NCBI RefSeq assembly: GCF_000768685.1
Contig: NZ_AVPK01000009.1
Coordinates: forward strand, 58,894 to 122,893
Source of the DNA: Knoellia subterranea KCTC 19937
GTDB taxonomy: Bacteria; Actinomycetota; Actinomycetes; Actinomycetales; Dermatophilaceae
Length of the DNA: 64,000 nucleotides
Direction: 5' to 3'
Shown: positions 44,413-53,175 of the stretch, one piece after another
Layout of the letters: the number at the start of each line of letters is the position of its first letter
Position numbering within the stretch: the first letter of the stretch is position 1
Notes under the pieces: generated by a model
The model's database searches: none
Told to the model about the DNA's origin: nothing
Seen by the model: the letters and a program-made list of their open reading frames with translations, nothing else
Position numbers and translations under genes: made by a program

Positions 44413-45152
44413 TGCCCACGGTCAAGCCCGACGCGACGCTCAAGGGCGCGGTCGACGTCGCCCGTGAGGCGGCAGAGTCCATCGCCGAGCGCGGGACCGT
44501 CGGTGACCACCTCGGCATGGAGATTGTCGAGGACCGCGTCGCGACGCACTACTTCGCGTGCACGGCGACGGCCTACCCCGGCTGGCGTTGGGCCATCACC
44601 GTCGCGCGCGTGCCGCGCTCGCGGACTGTCACCGTGTCGGAGACCAACCTCGTCCCGGGTGACGGTGCGCTGTTGTCGCCGCAGTGGCTTCCGTATGCCG
44701 ACCGGCTGGCTCCCGGGGACATCGGCCCCGGTGACGTCACCCCCAAGGTCGACGACGACCCGCTGCTCGAGGCCGGCTTCGAGGCCACCGGCGTCGATGG
44801 TGACGAGGACGCAGCCGTCGCCTGGGAGCTCGGACTGGGCCGCCCCCGCGTGCTGTCCGCCGAGGGTCGCGACGTCGCCGCCCAGCGGTGGTACGACGGT
44901 GACCACGGCCCCAACGCTCCCGTCGCCCAAAAGGCTCCTGCGCCGTGTTCGACGTGTGGCTTCTTCATCCCGATGGCGGGTGCACTTCGACCTTTTTTCG
45001 GCGTGTGCGCCAACGCGTGGTCACCCTCCGACGGCGCCGTCGTCAGTCTTGACCACGGGTGTGGCGCCCACTCCGAAGTGGACATCGACGCCCCCGAGCC
45101 CGAGGTCATCGCACCTCCCGTGCTCGACGACAACGAGCTCGAGCGGGTCTGA
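44412..45152 (+). CDS. DUF3027 protein
   Basis: A 246-residue protein of the actinobacterial DUF3027 family, which commonly follows a cold-shock gene as here (TGATG overlap). Recognisable points are YFACTATAYPGWRWAITVAR, SETNLVPG and a C-terminal Cys-rich part with CSTCGFFIPM, GVCANAWSPSDG and DHGCGAHSE, where four Cys plus His may bind zinc. No enzymatic role is known. Tight coupling to the cold-shock gene suggests an RNA-related or stress role, but that is inference. Confidence 0.85.
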   Translation: MPTVKPDATLKGAVDVAREAAESIAERGTVGDHLGMEIVEDRVATHYFACTATAYPGWRWAITVARVPRSRTVTVSETNLVPGDGALLSPQWLPYADRLAPGDIGPGDVTPKVDDDPLLEAGFEATGVDGDEDAAVAWELGLGRPRVLSAEGRDVAAQRWYDGDHGPNAPVAQKAPAPCSTCGFFIPMAGALRPFFGVCANAWSPSDGAVVSLDHGCGAHSEVDIDAPEPEVIAPPVLDDNELERV

Positions 45153-45160
45153 GGGCCGGC

Positions 45161-45463
45161 ATGAGCGGCACCGAGGGGTCGAGCGAGAGGTGGGCGGACG
45201 GCATACCGGATCCGTCCGACTCCGGTGCGCCCTCGTCCGGTGACCTCGAGGCCCTCGAGGCCATGCACGTCCCGACCCAGCGGATCATCACGATCGGTCT
45301 GGCGCTGTGGGCGGCGGCGCTCGTCGTCACGCTCGTCGTGCCGGCACTGCATTCCGGGTCGCGCGACTGGTGGCCGTGGGCCTGTGTCGCGGGCCTGGGT
45401 TTGGGCAGCGTGGGTCTGCTCTATGTGCGCCGCGGTCGCGGCAACGCCAGCGACGCCCACTGA
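45161..45463 (+). CDS. DUF2530 small membrane protein
   Basis: A 100-residue protein: a 38-residue polar N-terminus, two membrane helices (about 42-62 and 70-90) joined by the short loop SGSRDWWPW, and a basic tail RRGRGNAS. This is the DUF2530 layout; its function is unknown. It starts eight bases after the DUF3027 stop and ends the cold-shock transcription unit. A perfect 24-base-arm hairpin follows four bases after its stop. Confidence 0.78.
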   Translation: MSGTEGSSERWADGIPDPSDSGAPSSGDLEALEAMHVPTQRIITIGLALWAAALVVTLVVPALHSGSRDWWPWACVAGLGLGSVGLLYVRRGRGNASDAH

Positions 45464-45466
45464 GCT

Positions 45467-45545
45467 ATCCACTTATTGCCCGTTTGGGACATGCGGTGGG
45501 TGGCCTGCGGCCGGTGCGCACGTCCCAAACGGGCAATAAGTGGAT
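45467..45545. terminator. Hairpin with perfect 24-base arms between convergent genes
   Basis: Arms 45467-45490 and 45522-45545 are exact complements (ATCCACTTATTGCCCGTTTG and onward). The 31-base loop carries a GGCCTGCGGCC core. It fills the whole gap between DUF2530 and the purine permease gene. Confidence 0.85.
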
Positions 45546-45549
45546 GCTT

Positions 45550-47043
45550 TTAGACGCCGAGGACGTCCTTGATCGGGTCGATGGCGAAGTAGAGGACGAA
45601 GAGTCCCGCGACGAGCCACATGAGCGGGTGGATCGCCGACGCCTTGCCGCGCACGACCTTGATGAGGACGTAGGCGACGAAGCCGGCACCGATGCCTGCC
45701 GTGATGGAGTAGGTGAACGGCATGAGGACGATCGTGAGGAACGCCGGGATGGCGATCTCGACGTCGTCCCACTCGATCTCCTTGACCTGCTGCATCATCA
45801 GGAAGCCGACGAGGATGAGTGCGGGGACCGCGGCCTCGGACGGCACGACCTTGATGAGCGGGGCGAAGACCATCGAGGCGAGGAAGAGCAGGCCCGTGAT
45901 GACCGAGGCGAGGCCGGTGCGCGCACCCTCACCCACACCCGAGGCGGACTCGATGTAGCTCGTGTTCGACGAGACACCTGCGGCGCCACCGGCGGCTGCG
46001 GCGAGCGAGTCGACGACGAGGATCCGGTCGGTGTTGGGCGGCAGACCGTCCTCATCGAGGAGGTCGGCCTCGTGACCGATGGCGGTCATCGTGCCCATGG
46101 TGTCGAAGAAGTCGGCGAGCATGAGCGTGAAGATGAGCAGCACCGCCGAGACGATGCCGACGGACTGGAACGAGCCGAGCAGCGAGAACTGGCCGACGGT
46201 GGCGAAGTCCGGGGTGTCGATGACCTGGTCGGGCAGCTCGGGAACGATGAGGCCCCAGCCGGTCGGGTTGACCTTGTCGCCGGCGACCATCGGGCCGATC
46301 TTGGCTATGGCCTCGATGACGATCGCGAGGACGGTCGTCGCGATGATGGCGATGAGGATGGCGCCGCGGATCTTGCGGACCCACAGCACGATGATGAGGA
46401 TGAGGCCGGCGACGAAGACGAACGTCGGCCAGCCGCCGAGGAAGCCGTCGACACCGAGCTGCACCGGCACGGGACCGGCACCCGTGCGGCGCACGAACCC
46501 CGCGTCGACGAAGCCGATGAGCGCGATGAAGAGGCCGATGCCGACGGAGATCGCGACCTTGAGCTGCTTTGGCACCGCGTGGAAGACGGCCTGACGGAAC
46601 CCGGTGAGCACGAGGACGAGGATGATGATGCCCTCGAGGACGACGAGTCCCATCGCGTCGGCCCATGTCATCTGTGACGCGACGGCGAACGCGACGAACG
46701 CGTTGAGTCCGAGGCCCGTGGCGAGGGCGAGCGGGAAGTTCGCGACGACGCCCATGAGGATCGTGAGCAGACCGGCGACGAGGGCAGTGCCCGCGGCGAT
46801 GGCCGGCAGGTTCGATCCGTCGCCCGGGCCGCCGCCGAGGAAGGCGCCGTTGGCGTCCTTGGCGAATCCGAGGATGAGCGGGTTGAGCACGACGATGTAG
46901 GCCATCGTGAAGAAGGTGACGAGACCGCCTCGCACCTCCCGGCCGATCGTCGAGCCACGCTCGGTGATCCTGAAGTAGCGGTCGATTGCGGAGGACCCGG
47001 TCTGGCGCGGGTCGGCTGTCTTGGCAGGTGAGGCAGTCGGCAT
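45550..47043 (-). CDS. NCS2 family purine/uracil permease (AzgA type)
   Basis: A 497-residue permease with the 12-14 segments of the AzgA branch of NCS2, which takes up guanine, hypoxanthine or adenine by proton symport. Signature segments are TFFTMAYIVVLNP, ATGLGLNAFVAF, FFDTMGTMTAIG and SNTSYIESASGVGEGARTGL, the last being the substrate-site region typical of the AzgA group. The ATG lies seven bases from a TATCGT -10 box. No purine salvage genes neighbour it. Confidence 0.9.
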   Translation of the reverse strand: MPTASPAKTADPRQTGSSAIDRYFRITERGSTIGREVRGGLVTFFTMAYIVVLNPLILGFAKDANGAFLGGGPGDGSNLPAIAAGTALVAGLLTILMGVVANFPLALATGLGLNAFVAFAVASQMTWADAMGLVVLEGIIILVLVLTGFRQAVFHAVPKQLKVAISVGIGLFIALIGFVDAGFVRRTGAGPVPVQLGVDGFLGGWPTFVFVAGLILIIVLWVRKIRGAILIAIIATTVLAIVIEAIAKIGPMVAGDKVNPTGWGLIVPELPDQVIDTPDFATVGQFSLLGSFQSVGIVSAVLLIFTLMLADFFDTMGTMTAIGHEADLLDEDGLPPNTDRILVVDSLAAAAGGAAGVSSNTSYIESASGVGEGARTGLASVITGLLFLASMVFAPLIKVVPSEAAVPALILVGFLMMQQVKEIEWDDVEIAIPAFLTIVLMPFTYSITAGIGAGFVAYVLIKVVRGKASAIHPLMWLVAGLFVLYFAIDPIKDVLGV

Positions 47044-47050
47044 GGGCGGA

Positions 47051-47056
47051 ACGATA
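47051..47056 (-). promoter_or_regulatory. -10 element of a leaderless promoter (purine permease)
   Basis: On the minus strand TATCGT, seven bases, then ATG 47043. A GTATGCCGTCCGC word lies about 15 bases upstream of the box. Confidence 0.55.
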
Positions 47057-47139
47057 TCGACCAAGGAGAGCGGACGGCATACAAAGGTCTGCCTGTTGAC
47101 ACGGATCACGTGGCGGAGGCCGCACCCGCCTTGGGGGAA

Positions 47140-47173
47140 ATACTTAGCCGACGTAATGAGTTAGGCTAAGTAT
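47140..47173. promoter_or_regulatory. MarR-type operator over a leaderless promoter
   Basis: ATACTTAGCC and GGCTAAGTAT are perfect ten-base arms 14 bases apart. The -10 box TAGGCT (47162-47167) is inside it, seven bases from ATG 47175, so bound repressor would block its own promoter. Confidence 0.7.
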
Positions 47174-47174
47174 C

Positions 47175-47627
47175 ATGAGTGAACAGACGCCTTCGTATGC
47201 CGCACTGCGGCCTTCCGCGGTGTCCTCACTTGCCGGTGAACTCCGGTTGGCCTGCATGCGCATCTCGCGCAGGGTCCGCTACGAGAGCACGGATTCCATT
47301 GCGCCACACCAGTTTTCGGTCATGTGCCGACTCGAGGAGTCGCCACGCACTCCCGGCGAACTCGCCGAGATCGAGCGCGTCAGCGCCCCGAGCATGACCC
47401 GCACCGTCGCCGGCCTCGCCGAGCGCGGCTGGGTCGAGCGCGCCCAGGACCCCACCGACAGGCGCCAGGTCATCGTCACCCTCACCGACGAGGCCCGACA
47501 GGCCCTCAAGGACACCCGGCGCAAGCGTGACGCCTGGATGGCCGTGCGCGTCGGGCACCTCGACCCCGAGGAGCAGGCCGTCCTCCAGCGCGCCGCCGCG
47601 ATCCTCACGAAGGTGGCCAACGAGTGA
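47175..47627 (+). CDS. MarR family transcriptional regulator
   Basis: A 150-residue winged-helix dimer. TPGELAEIERVSAPSMTRTV is the recognition region and RAQDPTDRRQVIVTLTDEA the wing with its conserved Asp-Arg. It probably represses itself and the MFS transporter gene that overlaps its stop (GTGA), through the palindrome immediately upstream. Release by a small ligand, perhaps a substrate of the transporter, is expected for this gene pair (inference). The mRNA looks leaderless. Confidence 0.92.
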   Translation: MSEQTPSYAALRPSAVSSLAGELRLACMRISRRVRYESTDSIAPHQFSVMCRLEESPRTPGELAEIERVSAPSMTRTVAGLAERGWVERAQDPTDRRQVIVTLTDEARQALKDTRRKRDAWMAVRVGHLDPEEQAVLQRAAAILTKVANE

Positions 47628-48922
47628 GCCCCACCTTCACGTCCTTCTCCGTGCGGAACTACCGCATCTACTACGCCGGTTCCTTCGTCTCCAACGTCGG
47701 CACCTGGATGGGCCGCGTCGCCCAGGACTGGCTCGTTCTCACCGAGCTCACCGACCACTCGAGCCAGGCGCTCGGCATCGTCACCGGCCTCCAGTTCCTG
47801 CCCTTCCTCGTGCTGGCGCCGTGGGCCGGAGCCATCGCCGACCGCTTCCCGAAGCGCCGGATCCTGCTCGTCACCCAGTCCCTCCTGCTGCTGACGAGCC
47901 TGGTCCTCGCCGGCCTCGTGCTCCTCGATGTCGCCACCCTGTGGCAGGTCTATGCCATCGCGCTGGTCCAGGGCGTCATCACCGCCATCGACAACCCGGC
48001 CCGCCAGTCGTTCGTCTCCGAGATGGTGCCGCGCGACAAGCTCGCCAACGCCGTCGCGCTCAACAGTGCCTCGTTCAACGCAGGCCGGCTCATCGGCCCC
48101 GGCGTCGCCGGACTCATGATCGCGGGCTACGGCACCGGATGGACCCTGCTCGTCAACGTCGGGACCTTCGTCTTCGTGATCGCAGCCCTGCTGCTGCTGC
48201 GCCCGGGGGATCTCATCCCCGCGCCACTCACCCGCGGCAAGGGGGCGATCCGGGACGGCGTCCGCTACGTCAAGAACCGGCCCGACATCCAGGTCGTCAT
48301 GCTCCTCGTGTTCGTGCTCGGAACGTTCGGCATGAACTTCCAGGTCACGACGGCGCTCATGGCGACACAGGAGTTCGGCAAGGGCCCGACCGAGTACGGC
48401 ATCCTCGGCTCGATCATGGCCATCGGCTCGCTGTCGGCGGCGCTGCTCAGCGCACGTCGGGCCAACCCCCGCCTGCGTACTCTCCTCGTCGCTCTGGCCG
48501 GCTTCACGCTGTCGACGGCGGCGGCGGCATTGGCTCCGACATACACGCTCTTCGCCGTCGCGCTCATCCCGACGGGGCTCTCGGCGCTCACCGCGCTGAC
48601 GACGGCCAACGCGATGGTGCAGCTGCGCACCGACCCGCTCGTGCGCGGACGTGTCATGGCGCTGTACATGGCGATCTTCATGGGAGGCACCCCCATCGGT
48701 GCCCCGATCATCGGCTGGATCGGAGAGGTCTGGGGAGCCCGCTGGACCATCGCCATCGGACCCATCGCGGTCGGCATCACGCTCGTCGCTGTCATGACCT
48801 GGTTGGCCCGGAGGGAGAATGTCCGGGTGAGCTACGAGTCGCAGCGGTCGCCGCGCATCACCATCGAGACCGTGCCCGCGCGTGACGCCGTCACCGAACC
48901 GGCCCCCGAGGCTGCGCGATGA
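47624..48922 (+). CDS. MFS transporter (enterobactin/multidrug exporter type)
   Basis: A 432-residue transporter with about twelve membrane segments of the EntS-like MFS branch. N-terminal FSVRNYRIYYAGSFVSNVGTWM is the family hallmark, GAIADRFPKRRILL is the loop 2-3 motif, and AIDNPARQSFVSEMV is another conserved block. It starts with GTG inside the marR stop, so the regulator and exporter form one operon. It probably exports a toxic compound or siderophore. A 28-codon gene overlaps its own stop. Confidence 0.9.
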   Translation: MSPTFTSFSVRNYRIYYAGSFVSNVGTWMGRVAQDWLVLTELTDHSSQALGIVTGLQFLPFLVLAPWAGAIADRFPKRRILLVTQSLLLLTSLVLAGLVLLDVATLWQVYAIALVQGVITAIDNPARQSFVSEMVPRDKLANAVALNSASFNAGRLIGPGVAGLMIAGYGTGWTLLVNVGTFVFVIAALLLLRPGDLIPAPLTRGKGAIRDGVRYVKNRPDIQVVMLLVFVLGTFGMNFQVTTALMATQEFGKGPTEYGILGSIMAIGSLSAALLSARRANPRLRTLLVALAGFTLSTAAAALAPTYTLFAVALIPTGLSALTALTTANAMVQLRTDPLVRGRVMALYMAIFMGGTPIGAPIIGWIGEVWGARWTIAIGPIAVGITLVAVMTWLARRENVRVSYESQRSPRITIETVPARDAVTEPAPEAAR

Positions 48923-49005
48923 CCCCCACCTTTCGTCGGCGGATGACCCTCGGCGTTCTCGCCATCGTGCTCGTCGTCGCGGTCGTGTATGCCGTTGTGA
49001 ACTGA
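48919..49005 (+). CDS. 28-residue single-span membrane peptide
   Basis: A tiny gene whose ATG overlaps the MFS stop (ATGA). The product starts MTPTFRRRMT and continues with one hydrophobic helix, LGVLAIVLVVAVVYAVVN. Positive charges before the helix predict an N-in orientation. The third-position GC bias and exact coupling to the transporter support expression, perhaps as a small partner of the MFS protein. Homologues are too short to recognise by eye. Confidence 0.55.
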   Translation: MTPTFRRRMTLGVLAIVLVVAVVYAVVN

Positions 49006-49037
49006 GCGGTGCCAGTCCTGCGGCTCCCGCCGGGGCT

Positions 49038-49104
49038 AAGTGCACTGTGCGGTGCGCGCTCAGTCGCTCCTTCGTCGCGAACGCACGCACCGCGCAGTGC
49101 ACTT
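49038..49104. repeat. Conserved-loop hairpin, copy 2
   Basis: Nineteen-base arms (49038-49056 and 49086-49104, one G-T pair). The loop contains AGTCGCTCCTTCGTCGCG, equal to the loop at 39.1 kb except that T-A has become C-G in its inner stem. Confidence 0.8.
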
Positions 49105-49193
49105 CGCCGCGAACGCACGAACCACCCCACAGTGCTGCGCCAACGCACGCACCCCGCAATCCACTGCGCCGCCCGGTCGCGCTCCTCTGCCCC
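49105..49193. other. No gene; degenerate continuation of the hairpin region
   Basis: CGAACGCACGAACCACC and CCAACGCACGCACCCC echo the right flank of the preceding hairpin loop. I see no coding sequence here. Confidence 0.5.
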
Positions 49194-49266
49194 AATGCAC
49201 TGATTGCCAGTTTGGAAGAGTTGTGAGCGTCAGCGAACAACCCTTCCAACTGGCAATCAGTGCATT
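49194..49266. terminator. Inverted repeat with 24-base arms
   Basis: Arms 49194-49218 and 49243-49266 pair with one bulged T. The tip GTTGTGAGCGTCAGCGAACAAC makes a further stem. It is the last recognisably host element before the foreign segment. Confidence 0.75.
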
Positions 49267-49299
49267 CAGTCGGGGGTGAGGGGTGGGAGGGGCTAGGGG

Positions 49300-49930
49300 A
49301 AGCGGCCGAGATCGGCCGGTCAAGGATCAGCCCATGCGCCCGGTCTCGAGGTAATCGAGAATCGGCACCGCCAGCGGAAAGATAAGGTCGTCCAGCATAT
49401 AGTGCAGTTGCCACCAGAAGGCGGGCTCAGCCATCGCCGGCGGGTCGGCATCGGTCAACTGATCGCGCAGCGGGTCGGTGATCGCCGGCATGTGCTGTTT
49501 CAGATCGCCCGGATAGCCCTTGGCCGTGAACACCGCCGCCATGAACAGGCAGTAACAGCGGACAAAGGCATCCGGGTTGCTGTTCACGAAGACGCTTTCC
49601 TCGTCGAAGACTTCCTCCACCGGGTTCAGCAGCCGGATCGTGCCATCGGCGGCCTCGGCCAGAATGCCCTCGCCCGAGGTGCCAAAGGCCAGATAGCGGT
49701 CGCCCTGCCAGGTCACCTCGACACACTCATCGGGAAAGCGCGGAAAGTGGAAATTGGCCTTGGGGTAATCTTCCAGCACCGCCAGCCAGTTCGCCTTGAC
49801 GGCGGCTATATCGTATTTACGCTTGGGCAAGCGGGACATGCTGGCACCGGCCAGCCCGTCCAGTTCCTTTTCGATACGGGCGAAGAATTCGGTCATTTCA
49901 ACCCTTCGAGAATACTCTGCAGCACGCGGA
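49300..49930. mobile_element. Foreign-looking insert carrying a SUKH gene
   Basis: Base and codon use change sharply here: frequent GAT, AAA, TTT and CAG in place of the host GAC, AAG, TTC. The right junction lies within a phospholipase D gene near 49925-49935 and the left one near 49300-49326. No transposase, terminal repeat or target duplication is visible. Confidence 0.55.
49327..49896 (-). CDS. SUKH-like (SMI1/KNR4 family) putative immunity protein
   Basis: A 189-residue protein whose centre fits the SUKH superfamily: YLAFGTSGEGILAEA, IRLLNPVEEVF, SVFVNSNPDAFVRCYC. SUKH proteins are mostly immunity proteins of polymorphic toxin systems (family knowledge). Codon use is unlike the host, closer to a proteobacterium. 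Upstream, GAAGGG precedes the ATG and the preceding frame ends LQSILEGLK with TGA overlapping the start (TTGAAATGA), as if the tail of the donor's toxin gene came along. No toxin is present here, so it is an orphan. Confidence 0.65.
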   Translation of the reverse strand: MTEFFARIEKELDGLAGASMSRLPKRKYDIAAVKANWLAVLEDYPKANFHFPRFPDECVEVTWQGDRYLAFGTSGEGILAEAADGTIRLLNPVEEVFDEESVFVNSNPDAFVRCYCLFMAAVFTAKGYPGDLKQHMPAITDPLRDQLTDADPPAMAEPAFWWQLHYMLDDLIFPLAVPILDYLETGRMG

Positions 49931-50320
49931 AGAAGGCTCGCGGCACGACGAGGTTGGCGAACTCGTCGAAGGCGACGAAGACCTCGACCCCGCGGTCGTG
50001 AGCGCGGACGAGGGCCTCACGGAAGGCCAGGCCCGTGTCGTCGCCCTTACAGATGTACGACTCGAAGAAGATCCGGTGCTGGGCGGCGTCGATGTCGGCG
50101 AGCATGTCCTCGAAGCGCGACTCGCCGGAGGTGTAGATCCGCGGGTCGCCGCCCGGCACGGGGAGTCGTGCGACTCGGCCCGCGGGAGTCGGATCACGGG
50201 CCGGTCATTCTTGCGCTTGGAGTCGAAGACGAGCAGGCCGACGACGGTCGCCGCCTGGGCGGCCAGGGTCACGGCTGCAGCCCGGCGCGGGGTACGACGG
50301 GGCGAGAAGCGGCGTGACAT
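49897..50320 (-). pseudogene. Broken phospholipase D/cardiolipin synthase-like gene
   Basis: The N-terminus of a phospholipase D-type protein is recognisable: a basic start with one membrane helix (frame from 50320), then after a frame break near 50160 IYTSGESRFEDMLADID, FFESYICKGDDTGLAF and VFVAFDEFANLVVPRAFFR. The reading frame then passes into foreign sequence and stops. Both HKD catalytic motifs, which would lie downstream, are missing, so no activity is possible. The start lies ten bases after the stop of the transglycosylase gene. Confidence 0.75.
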
Positions 50321-50329
50321 GGACTCACC

Positions 50330-51644
50330 CTAGGGGAGGAGTTGGACCGAGCCGTAGGGGAGGACGATCGGCAGCTTGATGCCGAGGACGACGAGCTCGA
50401 CGGTGACGGTCTTCTTGGTCGTGTCGACCTTGAGGATCTTGGCGGAGAGGCCGAGGTATTCACCGGCCGTGATCTTCACGGTGTCGCCCGGCGAGAACGG
50501 GTCGGGGTCGACCGCGACCGTCGTCGACGGAAGGGGAATGGCCGTGACCTTGGGCAGCGGCAGGGAGGGGAAGCGGCGAGCTGGACGACGGCTTGGGAGT
50601 CGTTGCCGGCTTCGGCGTCGTGCCCGTCGGAGTGGGCTTCGGCTGCGCCGGCGTGCCGGGTCCGGTGGTCGGCTTCGGGGCGGGTGTGGTCCCGGTGGTG
50701 GGGGCCGGCGTGGCCGAACCGCTGGGAGTGGCCGTCGGGGCAGGCGCGCCGGCCGGGGGCAGGTAGGGCGCCTGCTGGCCGTAGCCCGACGGGAGGGCGG
50801 TTGCCGGAACGACGCTGTGCCCGGCGCGGTAGGACGCCGCGATGCTCGTCACCGTGGCGACGTAGTCCATCGAGTGGTTGTAGCGGAGGACAGCCCGCGT
50901 CAGGTCCCCTGGCTGGGTGAGGTCACCGGAGCCGGAGCAGAGGTAGATGCCGGCCGCGGTGGCGGCGTCGGCGAGGTTCTGCGGGTCCTTCCTGCCGTCG
51001 CCGTTGCCGTCGGCGCCGACGGACTTCCACGTGCCGGGGATGAACTGCATGGGACCCACGGCGCGGTCGAACACGACGTCGCGGTCATAGCGGCCGCCGT
51101 CGGTGTCGAGGATGCGCGCCACACCGGAGCCGTTGAGCGGGATCCCGAAGATGCCCGGAACGGCAGTGCCGGCGGCGTCGAGGAGGTTGCGGCCCCAGCG
51201 GCCGTGGTCGCTCTCGACCTTGCCGATGCCGGCCAGCAGGGCCCAGTCGATGCGGCAGCCGGGGTCGGCGCTGGCGAGCAGTCGCTCGGCCGCCTGGTAG
51301 GCCGCCAGAGCCTGGGCGGGGATGCCGCTCGCGACGCTGGACAGGCCCCAGGTCTGGAGCTCGGTCGAGCCGGGCAGGGACTCCGGAGGGATCGAGGCGT
51401 TGGCTTCGGGGAGGGCGAGTTCGGGAAGGGCCGGGAGAGCGGGGAGAGTGGTCACGCCATCGGCCTGCTGGACCTCGACCGGGGGAACGACGATGCGCGG
51501 GCGAGCCTGCGCACTCGGCTCGGTGGCTGCCACGGCGGCCACCCCAGTCGTCGTGACGGCCAACGCAGCGATGGCCCCCGCCACGCGTCGTCCGGTGGTG
51601 GTCCGCAGTGCGGCCAGAGCCGCTCGATGTGTGCCAACACCCAT
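50330..51644 (-). CDS. Secreted lytic transglycosylase with a KOW-like C-terminus (frame break inside)
   Basis: A secreted wall enzyme. A signal segment (about 10-45) is followed by a lysozyme-like SLT domain (about 95-270): GIGKVESDHGRWG with the catalytic Glu, GPMQFIPGTW and AVLRYNHSMDYV. A Pro/Thr linker (about 290-355) follows. Near 50570 the frame shifts by one base in a C-rich stretch; the other frame gives DPDPFSPGDTVKITAGEY and VELVVLGIKLPIVLPY up to TAG at 50330, a KOW/NusG-like fold. The break may be a sequencing error. Start ATG 51644 has a GGAAGGAG ribosome site. Confidence 0.8.
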
Positions 51645-51758
51645 GTCAGCTCTCCTTCCCCGGCGCCGTCCTTGGCGCACCCGCGCAAGGTTACCCGGGG
51701 AAACTCGACTCGGAAAACCCATCCGTGATGAGGAACACGCCGCGGCCCCGAGCAAGGG

Positions 51759-51805
51759 AAACGGGTCCCGAGCAAGAGAACAGTTCTCTTGCTCGGGACC
51801 CGTTT
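51759..51805. terminator. 47-nt palindrome after serC
   Basis: AAACGGGTCCCGAGCAAG continues to 51781 and is exactly mirrored to 51805. Just upstream, CCGAGCAAGGGAA repeats part of the arm. It lies between serC and the transglycosylase gene, both on the minus strand. Confidence 0.75.
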
Positions 51806-51874
51806 AGCGGGGAACCCGTAAAAGGTGAGGCGGGTGTGGCGAGCCGGGGTGTGGTGGGCTCCGCCGGACGTGCG

Positions 51875-53041
<1,167 letters not shown>

Positions 53042-53112
53042 TCACCCACCGGGACGCCGTCCGGATGCCGGGCAGGCGACCACCGCCGAAAGGGAAGGCG
53101 GTCCCGCAACGC

Positions 53113-53158
53113 GAGCGCCCGGCATACCGAAACAGCTTCTTCGGTATGCCGGGCGCTC
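53113..53158. terminator. Citrate synthase terminator with GGCATACC in its stem
   Basis: Perfect 19-base arms GAGCGCCCGGCATACCGAA and complement, eight-base loop. It is between citrate synthase and serC on the same strand. The arms carry the GTATGCC word in both orientations. Confidence 0.8.
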
Positions 53159-53175
53159 GGCGTGCGTGGTCGGGT

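Noticed and set aside
48891..49148. Short open frame opposite the hairpins, with a sequence like CVRDEGATERAP
   Set aside because: Its sequence comes from the conserved hairpin loop read in reverse; the same kind of string appears at 39.1 kb, so it is a structural repeat, not a protein family.
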